Positions 32,593 through 43,779 of a stretch of DNA of 59,626 nt are shown in pieces; the stretch's first letter is position 1, and every line of letters starts with the position of its first letter. The notes beneath the pieces were generated by a model. It was not told the DNA's origin. It worked only from the letters and a program-made list of their open reading frames with translations, and did no database searches. This DNA is from Nemertoderma westbladi. Lineage: Eukaryota > Xenacoelomorpha > Nemertodermatida > Nemertodermatidae. The DNA is taken from NCBI GenBank assembly GCA_032718475.1, contig JAUCBJ010007510.1:64001-123626 (forward strand), given 5' to 3'. Both the position numbers and the translations under genes were made by a program.

Positions 32593-35500
32593 CCATTGTT
32601 TCGGATCATGTAGACATGCAGGGTCCATTGTTTCGGATCATGTAGCCACGTAGGGCCCATTGTTTCGGATCATGTAGCCATGCAGGGCCCATTGTTTCGG
32701 ATCATGTAGCCATGCAGGGCCCATTGTTTCGGATCATGTAGCCATGCAGAGCCCATTGTTTCGGATCATGTAGCCATGTAGGGCCCATTGTTTCGGATCA
32801 TGTAGCCATGCAGAGCCCATTGTTTCGGATCATGTAGCCATACAGGGCCCATTGTTTCGGATCATGTAGCCATACAGGGCCCATTGTTTCGGATCATGTA
32901 GCCATGTAGGGCCCATTGTTTCGGATCATGTAGCCATGCAGAGCCCATTGTTTCGGATCATGTAGCCATGCAGAGCCCATTGTTTCGGATCATGTAGCCA
33001 TGTAGGGCCCATTGTTTCGGATCATGTAGCCATGCAGGGCCCATTGTTTCGGATCATGTAGCCATGTAGGGCCCATTGTTTCGGATCATGTAGCCATGCA
33101 GGGCCCATTGTTTCGGATCATGTAGCCATGTAGGGCCCATTGTTTCGGATCATGTAGCCATGCAGGGCCCATTGTTTCAGATCATGTAGCCATGCAGGGC
33201 CCATTGTTTCGGATCATGTAGCCATGCAGGGCCCATTGTTTCGGATCATGTAGCCATGTAGGGCCCATTGTTTCGGATCATGTAGCCATACAGGGCCCAT
33301 TGTTTCGGATCATGTAGCCATACAGGGCCCATTGTTTCGGATCATGTAGCCATGTAGGGCCCATTGTTTCGGATCATGTAGCCATGCAGAGCCCATTGTT
33401 TCGGATCATGTAGCCATGCAGAGCCCATTGTTTCGGATCATGTAGCCATACAGGGCCCATTGTTTCGGATCATGTAGCCATGCAGGGCCCATTGTTTCGG
33501 ATCATGTAGCCATGCAGGGTCCATTGTTTCGGATCATGTAGCCATGCAGGGCCCATTGTTTCGGATCATGTAGCCATGCAGGGCCCATTGTTTCGGATCA
33601 TGTAGCTATGTAGGGCCTATTGTTTCGGATATGTAGCCATGTAGGGCCCATTGTTTCGGATCATGTAGCCATGCAGGGCCCATTGTTTCGGATCATGTAG
33701 CCATGCAGGGCCCATTGTTTCGGATCATGTAGCCATGCAGGGCCCATTGTTTCGGATCATGTAGCCATGCAGGGCCCATTGTTTCGGATCATGTAGCCAT
33801 GCAGGGCCCATTGTTTCGGATCATGTAGCCATGTAGGGCCCATTGTTTCGGATCATGTAGCCATGCAGGGCCCATTGTTTCGGATCATGTAGCCATGTAG
33901 GGCCCATTGTTTCGGATCATGTAGCCATGCAGGGCCCATTGTTTCGGATCATGTAGCCATGTAGGGCCCATTGTTTCGGATCATGTAGCCATGCAGGGCC
34001 CATTGTTTCAGATCATGTAGCCATGCAGGGCCCATTGTTTCGGATCATGTAGCCATGCAGGGCCCATTGTTTCGGATCATGTAGCCATGTAGGGCCCATT
34101 GTTTCGGATCATGTAGCCATACAGGGCCCATTGTTTCGGATCATGTAGCCATATAGGGCCCATTGTTTCGGATCATGTAGCCATGTAGGGCCCATTGTTT
34201 CGGATCATGTAGCCATACAGGGCCCATTGTTTCGGATCATGTAGCCAAGCAGGGCCCATTGTTTCGGATCATGTAGCCATGTAGGGCCCATTGTTTCGGA
34301 TCATGTAGCCATGCAGGGCCCATTGTTTCGGATCATGTAGCCATGCAGGGCCCATTGTTTCGGATCATGTAGCCATGCAGAGCCCATTGTTTCGGATCAT
34401 GTAGCCATACAGGGCCCATTGTTTCGGATCATGTAGCCAAGCAGGGCCCATTGTTTCGGATCATGTAGCCATGTAGGGCCCATTGTTTCGGATCATGTAG
34501 CCATGCAGGGCCCATTGTTTCGGATCATGTAGCCATGCAGAGCCCATTGTTTCGGATCATGTAGCCATGCAGGGCCCATTGTTTCGGATCATGTAGCCAT
34601 GCAGGGCCCATTGTTTCGGATCATGTAGCCATGCAGGGCCCATTGTTTCGGATCATGTAGCCATGCAGGGCCCATTGTTTCGGATCATGTAGCCATGTAG
34701 GGCCCATTGTTTCGGATCATGTAGCCATGCAGAGCCCATTGTTTCGGATCATGTAGCCATACAGGGCCCATTGTTTCGGATCATGTAGCCATACAGGGCC
34801 CATTGTTTCGGATCATGTAGCCATGTAGGGCCCATTGTTTCGGATCATGTAGCCATGCAGAGCCCATTGTTTCGGATCATGTAGCCATGCAGAGCCCATT
34901 GTTTCGGATCATGTAGCCATACAGGGCCCATTGTTTCGGATCATGTAGCCATGCAGGGCCCATTGTTTCGGATCATGTAGCCATGCAGGGGCCATTGTTT
35001 CGGATCATGTAGCCATGCAGGGCCCATTGTTTCGGATCATGTAGCTATGTAGGGCCTATTGTTTCGGATATGTAGCCATGTAGGGCCCATTGTTTCGGAT
35101 CATGTAGCCATGCAGGGCCCATTGTTTCGGATCATGTAGCCATGCAGGGCCCATTGTTTCGGATCATGTAGCCATGCAGGGGCCATTGTTTCGGATCATG
35201 TAGCCATGCAGGGCCTATTGTTTCGGATATGTAGCCATGTAGGGCCCATTGTTTCGGATCATGTAGCCATGCAGGGCCCATTGTTTCGGATCATGTAGCC
35301 ATGCAGGGCCCATTGTTTCGGATCATGTAGCCATGCAGGGCCCATTGTTTCGGATCATGTAGCCATGCAGGGGCCATTGTTTCGGATCATGTAGCCATGC
35401 AGGGCCCATTGTTTCGGATCATGTAGCTATGTAGGGCCTATTGTTTCGGATATGTAGCCATGTAGGGCCCATTGTTTCGGATATGTAGCCATGTAGGGCC

Positions 35501-35956
35501 CATTGTTTCGGATCATGTAGCCATGCAGGGCCCATTGTTTCGGATCATGTAGCCATGCAGGGGCCATTGTTTCGGATCATGTAGCCATGCAGGGCCCATT
35601 GTTTCGGATCATGTAGCTATGTAGGGCCTATTGTTTCGGATATGTAGCCATGTAGGGCCCATTGTTTCGGATATGTAGCCATGTAGGGCCCATTGTTTCG
35701 GATCATGTAGCCATGCAGGGCCCATTGTTTCGGATCATGTAGCCATGCAGGGCCCATTGTTTCGGATCATGTAGCCATGCAGGGCCCATTGTTTCGGATC
35801 ATGTAGCCATGTAGGGCCCATTGTTTCGGATCATGTAGCCATGCAGGGCCCATTGTTTCGGATCATGTAGCCATGTAGGGCACATTGTTTCGGATCATGT
35901 AGCCATGCAGGGCCCATTGTTTCGGATCATGTAGCCATGTAGGGCCCATTGTTTCG
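32593..35956. repeat. 32-bp minisatellite, about 105 copies, with higher-order structure
   Basis: Unit GGCCCATTGTTTCGGATCAT plus GTAGCCATGCAG, step 32 bp (32654 to 32686). A rare variant TTCAGATC occurs at 33176 and 34007, exactly 26 units apart allowing one 31-bp unit. AAGCAGG variants lie 192 bp apart (about 34246 and 34438), and a GCTATGTAGGGCCTATTG block recurs at about 33605, 35045, 35428 and 35620. These show block duplication within the array. Confidence 0.95.
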
Positions 35957-36399
35957 GTTACTACACTATACCATCGTCACTACAGTAGGCCCTAGATTAC
36001 TACACTATACCATCGTCACTACAGTAGGCCCTAGGTTACTACACTATACCATCGTCACTACAGTAGGCCCTAGATTACTACACTATACCATCGTCACTAC
36101 AGTAGGCCCTAGGTTACTACACTATACCATCGTCACTACAGTAGGCCCTAGGTTACTACACTATACCATCGTCACTACAGTAGGCCCTAGATTACTACAC
36201 TATACCATCGTCACTACAGTAGGCCCTAGGTTACTACACTATACCATCGTCACTACAGTAGGCCCTAGGTTACTACACTATACCATCGTCACTACAGTAG
36301 GCCCTAGGTTACTACACTATACCATCGTCACTACAGTAGGCCCTAGGTTACTACACTATACCATCGTCACTACAGTAGGCCCTAGATTACTACACTATA
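35957..36399. repeat. 39-bp minisatellite, left part, about 11 copies
   Basis: Unit TTACTACACTATACCATCGT plus CACTACAGTAGGCCCTAGG, step 39 bp. It breaks off in mid unit at ACTATA, where the foldback element begins, and resumes in phase at 44382. Confidence 0.95.
36394..36399. other. Left target-site duplication ACTATA
   Basis: ACTATA precedes the element; the same six bases follow it at 44382-44387. The undisrupted minisatellite unit contains ACTATA once, so the pair is a duplication made at insertion. Confidence 0.85.
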
Positions 36400-36944
36400 A
36401 GTAGTAGGGTCTTGGGCGGCTCTGCGACAGTTAGACCCAACTGACACCCATTGGGTGTCATATGACACCCAATTATCACCCTATGGGTGTCATTGGGTGT
36501 CATTGGCGCCAGACTGTCTGGGTGACACCTCCCAATTAGGCTAATTAGACCCTAATTGACAGGTGTCATCAATTAATTAGTACAATTAAACCCTAACAGG
36601 TGTCATATGACTCCTAATTAGGGTTTAATTGATTATCCTAATTAATCAGACTGATTAGCGCCCTGACACACAATGGGTCATCAGTGTTGTCTAACTGTCG
36701 CAGAGCCGGCTCAAGAGGGTGTCATAAGTGACACCGCAGCTCTTTTATTCTTTAATACTTATTTATTTATATTTAATTTTAAATTAATTAATTGTACTTT
36801 ATTTTAGATTTACCAATAATTAGTTTTATATATTGGTTTCTATATGACCTCATTGACTTTCATCTCGTTATACTTAGCCATAGGGTATACAGCTCCCTTA
36901 CTGGTAACTAATTACTCTTATCTATATCAAGACAGCTTTATCGT

Positions 36945-36965
36945 TGACCTTTGACCTTTGACCCC
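36945..36965 (-). promoter_or_regulatory. Triple AGGTCA direct repeat (DR1-like), left arm
   Basis: On the minus strand three GGTCA half sites follow each other with one-base spacing (GGGTCAAAGGTCAAAGGTCA). This is the arrangement bound by RXR/HNF4-type nuclear receptors. The mirror copy is at 43760-43779. Function is not shown. Confidence 0.45.
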
Positions 36966-37592
36966 CAATTAGCTTTAACCAAGCAACAGCTTATTAATAA
37001 TAGTTGTATCCAAGCGCCCCACCCCCCCACCCCGTGACAGCTCTGATTACTAATTACTCTTACCTATATCCAGCCGTCTGCAGTTCCATAGTCTGCCGCT
37101 AGAGGGCATATGATCTGAAATTAACATCTTCTCTAACTTTGCTATTTTCATTCCGAATGGGTTTAAACTCGGTAGGCATCTACTACGGCATAGGCCATAT
37201 CTTTTGCGGAGCCATAGAGTAGTATGAAGTTCCCCTGTCTACCGCTAGAGGGCGTGTTATTTAAAAATTAACATCTTCTCTAGCTTTGTTATTTACAATC
37301 CGCAAAACTATGAAGTTATATTGCTTAAGGGTTCTAAGGGGCGAGCCATGAGGCAAGATGTTTGAGACTTATTTAGATATATTATTACTTAATTTTGACC
37401 CCCCAAACGGCATCTACTACGGCATAGGCTATATCTTTTGCAGAGTCACAGAGTAGTATGAAGTTCCCCAGTCTGCCGCTAGAGGACGAAATGTCTCAAA
37501 GTGAAAACCATACGGTAGCCATGAATTGGTTACTAGGCAATAATACTGCATTTTGCAACGTTAGGCCTATTGCTGACCGAACGAAAACTGCC

Positions 37593-37665
37593 CTGGTTCA
37601 TGCAGGGGTCGAACCCATGACATACGAGAGATGTGAATTCTACGCAACCACTACACCAAGGTGGA
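37593..37665 (-). pseudogene. tRNA-Glu-like sequence, left arm
   Basis: On the minus strand an A box TGGTGTAGTGG (37648-37658) and a B box GGTTCGACCCC (37605-37615) match the RNA polymerase III consensus. The anticodon loop position reads CTCTCGT, placing T33 and a CTC (Glu) anticodon. The T and acceptor stems pair poorly, so it is a tRNA-derived remnant or SINE head rather than a working tRNA. Confidence 0.5.
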
Positions 37666-37727
37666 ACAGTAACCTTCGAATTTGTTCGTTGACGTTCGAA
37701 TTTGTAAGACTCTCATTTAAGACTTGA

Positions 37728-38938
37728 CACAGACTATGCCTCACCGAGGCATAGACTATGACTCACTGAGGCATAGACTATGCCTCATTGAGGCACTGAG
37801 GCATAGACTATGCCTCACTGAGGCACTGAGGCATAGACTATGCCTCACTGAGGCATAGACTATGCCTCACTGAGGCATAGACTATGCCTCACTGAGGCAT
37901 AGACTATGCCTCACTGAGGCATAGACTAGGCCTCACTGAGGCATAGACTAGGCCTCACTGAGGCACTGAGGCATATACTATGACTCACTGAGGCATAGAC
38001 TATGACTCACTGAGGCATAGACTATGCCTCACTGAGGCATAGACTATGCCTCACTGAGGCATAGACTATGCCTCACTGGGGCACTGAGGCATAGACTATG
38101 CCTCACTGAGGCACTGAGGCATAGACTATGACTCACTGAGGCATAGACTATGCCTCACTGAGGCATAGACTATGCCTCACTGAGGCATTGAGGCATAGAC
38201 TATGACTCACTGAGGCATAGACTATGCCTCACTGAGGCATAGACTATGCCTTACTGAGGCACTGAGGCATAGACTAGGCCTCACTGAGGCATAGACTATG
38301 CCTCACTGAGGCATAGACTATACCTCACTGAGGCATAGACTATGCCTCACTGAGGCACTGAGGCATAGACTATGACTCACTGAGGCATAGACTATGCCTC
38401 ACTGAGGCACTGAGGCATAGACTATGCCTCACTGAGGCATAGACTAGGCCTCACTGAGGCATAGACTATGCCTCACTGAGGCACTGAAGCATAGACTATG
38501 ACTCACTGAGGCATAGACTATGCCTCACTGAGGCATAGACTATGCCTCACTGAGGCATAGACTATGCCTCACTGAGGCATAGACTATGACTCACTGAGGC
38601 ATAGACTATGCCTCACTGAGGCATAGACTATGCCTCACTGCACTGAGGCATAGACTATGCCTCACTGAGGCACTGAGGCATAGACTATGACTCACTGAGG
38701 CATAGACTATGACTCACTGAGGCATAGACTATGCCTCACTGAGGCATAGACCATGCCTCACTGAGGCATTGAGGCATAGACTATGACTCACTGAGGCATA
38801 GACTATGCCTTACTGAGGCACTGAGGCATAGACTAGGCCTCACTGAGGCATAGACTATGCCTCACTGAGGCACTGAGGCATAGAATATGACTCACTGAGG
38901 CATAGACTATGCCTCACTGAGGCATAGACTATGCCTCA
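37728..38938. repeat. Self-complementary 22-bp satellite, left arm, about 50 units
   Basis: Unit GCATAGACTATGCCTCACTG plus AG. It is made of two overlapping inverted repeats, GCATAG-A-CTATGC and GCCTCA-C-TGAGGC, so apart from the two centre bases the array equals its own reverse complement. Extra GCACTGAG insertions mark some units. Confidence 0.95.
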
Positions 38939-38995
38939 CCATGGATGGGCTTTACCACTGTACTCGCATCTGCTGTCTCATTGGCTGCTCGATGC

Positions 38996-39511
38996 CTCAG
39001 ATTAAGGGTCTAAGGTCTTCAAGCTGACCATTTGCTTAGTTTTCTAATTAGAAGGTCGTGAGTTCGAACCCTAGAAGAGCATTATTCTTTTTCCTAGCAC
39101 TCGGCTGACTCTAGTGACCACTAGCTTTGACTCTCCCAGCTATAGTGATAGTATGCAACCTTGGGAGTTAATGTGAGTAAAGGCCAAGAGATTAGACTTC
39201 AGGTTGCCTCTATTGGTTCATTCTTCTTAACTTTATAAAATAACTCAACCCTTATTTAAAGTTTTAAAAATTATGACTTAGTCGACCAATTTTCCAAAGT
39301 ATATTATAAAAACATATAATTTCTTGAATAAATAGACCTAATAGTAATAAATATTGTGGGGTAAATACATTTATAATACTAATATAATTATTATGGATAA
39401 ATAGTCCTAATACTATTATAATTGTTATGGATAAATAGTCCTAATACTAATATAATTGTTTTGGATAAATAGCCCTAACACTATTATGAAAGGAACTCAA
39501 ACAAACAAATG
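38996..39511. other. Inner flank of the foldback element, with a tRNA B-box-like site
   Basis: Contains GAAGGTCGTGAGTTCGAACCC at about 39051-39071, a B-box-like sequence without a convincing A box, then AT-rich DNA with a short repeat of TGGATAAATAGTCCTAA (about 39390-39470). Confidence 0.4.
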
Positions 39512-40562
39512 TCAATAGCGTCGTCCTGCGCGGGCATATACTGAACGAGAGTTTTTTATCATAGGTCTTCGAAAATTAGTAAAAGCTGGTTGATTTACTT
39601 TACTTTCATCTTCCTCATTACCCAACTGTTTCTTAATTTTATTCAATTGTTCATTAATTTTCAGTAATTTACTTTTATTTCCCAGAACCTGTCTTAATAT
39701 CTCTTCTCTATTTTCCTCATTTTCTTCCATTTGTTTAATAAATTTCCGCATTTGATTTTTGTTTCCTAATATTTGTCTCAATATCTCTTCTTTATTTTCA
39801 TCATTCTCTTCTAAATGTTTAATAAATTTCTGTAATTTAATTTTGCTTCCTAGGACTTGGGTCAATGTCGCCTCTTTATTTTCTTCATTTTCCTTCAAAT
39901 GTTTAATAATTTTCCGCAATTGATTCTTATTTCCAAGTAATTGCCTCTTTATTTCCTCATTATCATCATTTTCATCTCTTCTCCACTTTCCTGATCTTCA
40001 CTTTCTTCACCCTCTTTCTGACCTTCACTTTCTTCATCCTCTTCCCCGCCTTCACTTTCTTCATCTCTTCCTGTTCTTCACTTTCTTCATCCTCTTCCTG
40101 TTCTTCACTTTCTTCATTCTCTTCCTGACCTTCGCTATCTTCACCCTCTTCTTGACCTTCACTTTCTTCATCATCATCCTGATCTTCACTTTCTTCGTTC
40201 TCAACTTCACTCTCTTCAACTTCATCCTGACCCTCACTATTTTCATTCTCCATCTCATCATCCTCTTCTTCTCCATCTTTCTCACTCAAATTTTCCTCAT
40301 TTTCTAGGGGTAACTGTTTTTGTATCCCTTTCAAAATATTCATAACTTTATGAAATTTACTTTCCATTGTCTGTTTTATATTTAATATATCACGCTCATC
40401 TCTCTTTTTCTTTTCATCTTCACTAAAAATATCTTCGGATTTTTTAAATTTTTTTGGTAATGGAGCCATTAGTTTTTCCTTTCCATGTGTTTCCATATGA
40501 CGAGATAAATTGTCTTGTCTCATTTCTTTATTACAAACCAAACAACTTTCATGTCTATGCAT
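39512..40562 (-). pseudogene. Zinc-finger, acidic-repeat and coiled-coil protein gene, broken
   Basis: The only gene of the element's core, minus strand. It starts at 40562 with a single C2H2-type finger (CX2CX11HX3H at residues 7-26), a basic stretch, then a long Glu/Ser/Asp/Gln-rich region of 8-9-residue repeats. The frame runs off within these repeats at about 40060, where one copy lacks a base compared with its neighbours; a second one-base difference occurs near 39990. Downstream (39919-39512) a separate frame encodes four charged helical repeats around EENKEEILRQILGNK and a basic end, ending RAGRRY. The three parts look like one ancestral protein of about 350 residues. A nucleic-acid-binding or core protein is conceivable but not shown. 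The breaks could be real or errors in a low-complexity run. Confidence 0.6.
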
Positions 40563-40783
40563 TATATAGCAATGTCAATTGATAATATTGAATTTTAGCT
40601 AAATGATTTTACAAAATTTTAAATAAATTAAACTTTTATGAAAATAAATAAAACTTTTTAATATAAAACTTAGAGAATGACTGGGAATGCGTTGAACGGG
40701 GGTTATTATAGAGGGAGGCTAGAATGGATTATCCAATCAGAGTGCGAGGGTGAGTTAGGCAGCCAATCAGGACTCGAGGGAGG
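40563..40783. promoter_or_regulatory. Probable upstream region of the zinc-finger gene
   Basis: AT-rich DNA immediately 5' of the minus-strand start, with a TATATA three bases before the ATG and AT runs further out. No defined promoter element can be fixed. Confidence 0.25.
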
Positions 40784-40950
40784 AAAGTTAGACAGCCAAT
40801 GAGAGAGTAGATGCGAGTACAGTGGTAAAGCCCATCCATAGTGAGATAACGTCACACTAACTCTCAAGGATAGTTATACTCACCATTCAAATATCCCTCG
40901 CAAACCAGATTCCCCCCCAGCATCTAAAGTATTCCACTTCAATGCAAAAT

Positions 40951-41584
40951 ATATAGAGCTTTAGTTGGATTTGAACCTGTGCTTGTAAACTTTTTTGTGC
41001 TCGTATATTGAAGTGAGGCATAGACTATGCCTCACTGAGGCATAGTCTATGCCTCAGTGCCTCAGTGAGGCATAGTCTATGCCTCAATGAGTCATAGTCT
41101 ATGCCTCAGTGCCTCAGTGAGGCATAGTCTATGCCTCAGTGAGTCATAGTCTATGCCTCAGTGCCTCAGTGCGGCATAGTCTATGCCTCAGTGAGGCATA
41201 GTCTATGCCTCAGTGCCTCAGTGAGGCATAGTCTATGCCTCAGTGAGACATAGTCTATGCCTCAGTGAGGCATAGTCTATGCCTCAGTGAGTCATATTCT
41301 ATGCCTCAGTGCCTCAGTGAATCATAGTCTATGCCTCAGTGAGGCATAGCCTATGCCTCAGTGAGGCATAGTCTATGCCTCAGTGCCTCAGTGAGGCATA
41401 GTCTACGCCTCAATGAGGCATAGTCTATCCCTCAGTGAGTCATAGTCTATGCCTCAGTGCCTCAGTGAGGCATAGTCTATGCCTCAGTGCCTCAGTGAGG
41501 CATAATCTATGCCTCAGTGAGTCATAGTCTATGCCTAAGTGCCTCAGTGAGTCATAGTCTATGCCTCAGTGAGGCATAGTCTAT
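40951..41584. repeat. 634-bp direct repeat, copy 1
   Basis: Begins ATATAGAGCTTTAGTTGG and includes a B-box-like TTTGAACC (minus strand) and the 22-bp satellite. All the rare satellite variants I checked recur in copy 2 at exactly +1182. Confidence 0.9.
41013..41584. repeat. 22-bp satellite, right arm, inner block
   Basis: The same satellite in opposite orientation (centre bases T and G instead of A and C). Identical to the first part of the block at 42197-42987. Confidence 0.95.
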
Positions 41585-41605
41585 CTTAAATAAACTCTGA
41601 CTTAC

Positions 41606-41973
41606 AGAAGAACTTATACTGCTTAGTAAAGTATATCCATCTGGTTTGGATTTGTTTGCAGATGTTTTTTTCCGCGGGCTATTTATAGAATGCTGAGGTT
41701 TCGGTTGAATTTTTGGGCGGAAGTTCCCCGATGTTGGAACACTATCACTCGTTGCGTTTATTCTCTGTTGTAAATGAAGGCTAGATTCAAATGGTTTGAT
41801 GTTCTCGCTTGGTTCATCAAGGCTGTTCTCCAGTATGGGTTCGAGATTTCCTTCATTGGGGTCAGACAAACTAAATGCGGTGCCGTGGTTGTCGGCACCG
41901 CGTGGTCGGTCGGTGGGGTCTGCTGAATGGACGTAGCAACTCGTCTCTATGAATGGAACAGATGGTTCGGCAT
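41606..41973 (-). CDS. Exon-like segment with canonical splice sites, unknown protein
   Basis: On the minus strand a pyrimidine-rich TTTTTTAACAG precedes, and GTAAGT follows, a 368-base open segment (phase 1 in, phase 0 out; 122 full codons). The peptide is hydrophilic and Ser/Pro/Asn-rich, with SADPTDRPRGADNHG, FSLSDPNEGNLEPILENS and SPRKKTSANKSKPDG; it looks like a disordered region of a larger protein. No family is recognised. The left arm has no counterpart, so it is an addition to the right arm, perhaps a captured host exon. Confidence 0.55.
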
Positions 41974-42132
41974 CTGTTAAAAAAGTAATCAAATCATATA
42001 ATATATATTTTGTAAGTTGGAAAATTAAGATAATCTTTATTAGCTTGGAATATCATTAACTTAAATTGATATTTTATTATCACTATTTTACATATTTTTT
42101 TAATTATTAGACAGTCAAGTAAAGAATCTTAT

Positions 42133-42766
42133 ATATAGAGCTTTAGTTGGATTTGAACCTGTGCTTGTAAACTTTTTTGTGCTCGTATATTGAAGTGAGG
42201 CATAGACTATGCCTCACTGAGGCATAGTCTATGCCTCAGTGCCTCAGTGAGGCATAGTCTATGCCTCAATGAGTCATAGTCTATGCCTCAGTGCCTCAGT
42301 GAGGCATAGTCTATGCCTCAGTGAGTCATAGTCTATGCCTCAGTGCCTCAGTGCGGCATAGTCTATGCCTCAGTGAGGCATAGTCTATGCCTCAGTGCCT
42401 CAGTGAGGCATAGTCTATGCCTCAGTGAGACATAGTCTATGCCTCAGTGAGGCATAGTCTATGCCTCAGTGAGTCATATTCTATGCCTCAGTGCCTCAGT
42501 GAATCATAGTCTATGCCTCAGTGAGGCATAGCCTATGCCTCAGTGAGGCATAGTCTATGCCTCAGTGCCTCAGTGAGGCATAGTCTACGCCTCAATGAGG
42601 CATAGTCTATCCCTCAGTGAGTCATAGTCTATGCCTCAGTGCCTCAGTGAGGCATAGTCTATGCCTCAGTGCCTCAGTGAGGCATAATCTATGCCTCAGT
42701 GAGTCATAGTCTATGCCTAAGTGCCTCAGTGAGTCATAGTCTATGCCTCAGTGAGGCATAGTCTAT
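42133..42766. repeat. 634-bp direct repeat, copy 2
   Basis: Appears identical to 40951-41584 at an offset of 1182. Between the copies lie 548 bases with an exon-like segment; after copy 2 the satellite simply continues. Confidence 0.9.
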
Positions 42767-42987
42767 GCCTCAGTGAGGCATAGTCTATGCCTCAGTGCCT
42801 CAGTGAATCATAGTCTATGCCTCAGTGAGGCATAGTCTATGCCTCAGTGCCTCAGTGAGGCATAGTCTATGCCTCAGTGCCTCAGTGAGTCATAGTCTAT
42901 GCCTCAGTGAGTCATAGTCTATGCCTCAGTGAGTCATAGTCTATGCCTCAGTGAGTCATAGTCTATGCCTCAGTGAGGCATAGTCTG
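42197..42987. repeat. 22-bp satellite, right arm, outer block
   Basis: Same unit as 41013-41584. The first 570 bases reproduce that block variant by variant at an offset of 1182 bases. Confidence 0.95.
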
Positions 42988-43051
42988 TGTCAAGTCTTAA
43001 ATGAGAGTCTTACAAATTCGAACGTCAACGAACAAATTCGAAGGTTACTGT

Positions 43052-43124
43052 TCCACCTTGGTGTAGTGGTTGCGTAGAATTCACATCTCTCGTATGTCAT
43101 GGGTTCGACCCCTGCATGAACCAG
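43052..43124 (+). pseudogene. tRNA-Glu-like sequence, right arm
   Basis: Inverted, identical partner of 37593-37665: A box 43059-43069, B box 43102-43112. It is oriented toward the element's right end; its partner faces the left end. Confidence 0.5.
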
Positions 43125-43759
43125 GGCAGTTTTCGTTCGGTCAGCAATAGGCCTAACGTTGCAAAATGCAGTATTATTGCCTAGTAACCAATTCATGGCT
43201 ACCGTATGGTTTTCACTTTGAGACATTTCGTCCTCTAGCGGCAGACTGGGGAACTTCATACTACTCTGTGACTCTGCAAAAGATATAGCCTATGCCGTAG
43301 TAGATGCCGTTTGGGGGGTCAAAATTAAGTAATAATATATCTAAATAAGTCTCAAACATCTTGCCTCATGGCTCGCTCCTTAGAACTCTTAAGCAATATA
43401 ACTTCATAGTTTTGCGGATTGTAAATAACAAAGCTAGAGAAGATGTTAATTTTCAAATAATACACCCTCTAGCGGCAGACAGGGGAACTTCAGACTACTC
43501 TATGGCTCCGCAAAAGATATGGCCTATGCCGTAGTAGATGCCTACCGAGTTTAAACCCATTCGGAATGAAAATAGCAAAGTTAGAGAAGATGTTAATTTC
43601 AGATCATATGCCCTCTAGCGGCAGACTATGGAACTGCAGACGGCTGGATATAGGTAAGAGTAATTAGTAATCAGAGCTGTCACGGGGTGGGGGGGGGGGG
43701 GGTGGGGCGCTTGGATACAACTATTATTAATAAGCTGTTGCGAGGTTAAAGCTAATTGG

Positions 43760-43779
43760 GGGTCAAAGGTCAAAGGTCA
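43760..43779 (+). promoter_or_regulatory. Triple AGGTCA direct repeat (DR1-like), right arm
   Basis: GGGTCAAAGGTCAAAGGTCA, the inverted partner of 36945-36965, kept intact in both arms. Confidence 0.45.

Larger units (their letters stand above)
36400..38995 (+). repeat. Left inverted arm
   Basis: Matches the reverse complement of 40784-44381. The inner edge reads ATGGATGGGCTTTACCACTG followed by TACTCGCATCTGCT; the mirror image is at about 40805-40840. The arm is shorter than its partner because the right arm carries an extra satellite block and an exon-like insert. Confidence 0.9.

Noticed and set aside
32051-32660. Overlapping minus-strand frames of 68-88 codons
   Set aside because: AT-rich composition, no splice context, no recognisable domain.
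35949-36404. 151-codon frame of 13-residue repeats
   Set aside because: Product of the 39-bp array; the frame is cut by the foldback element's end.
37458-37727. 89-codon frame present identically in both arms as a conserved gene
   Set aside because: It crosses the tRNA-like unit and a CTCF-like monomer, and identity is expected from the inverted arms. No protein-like character.
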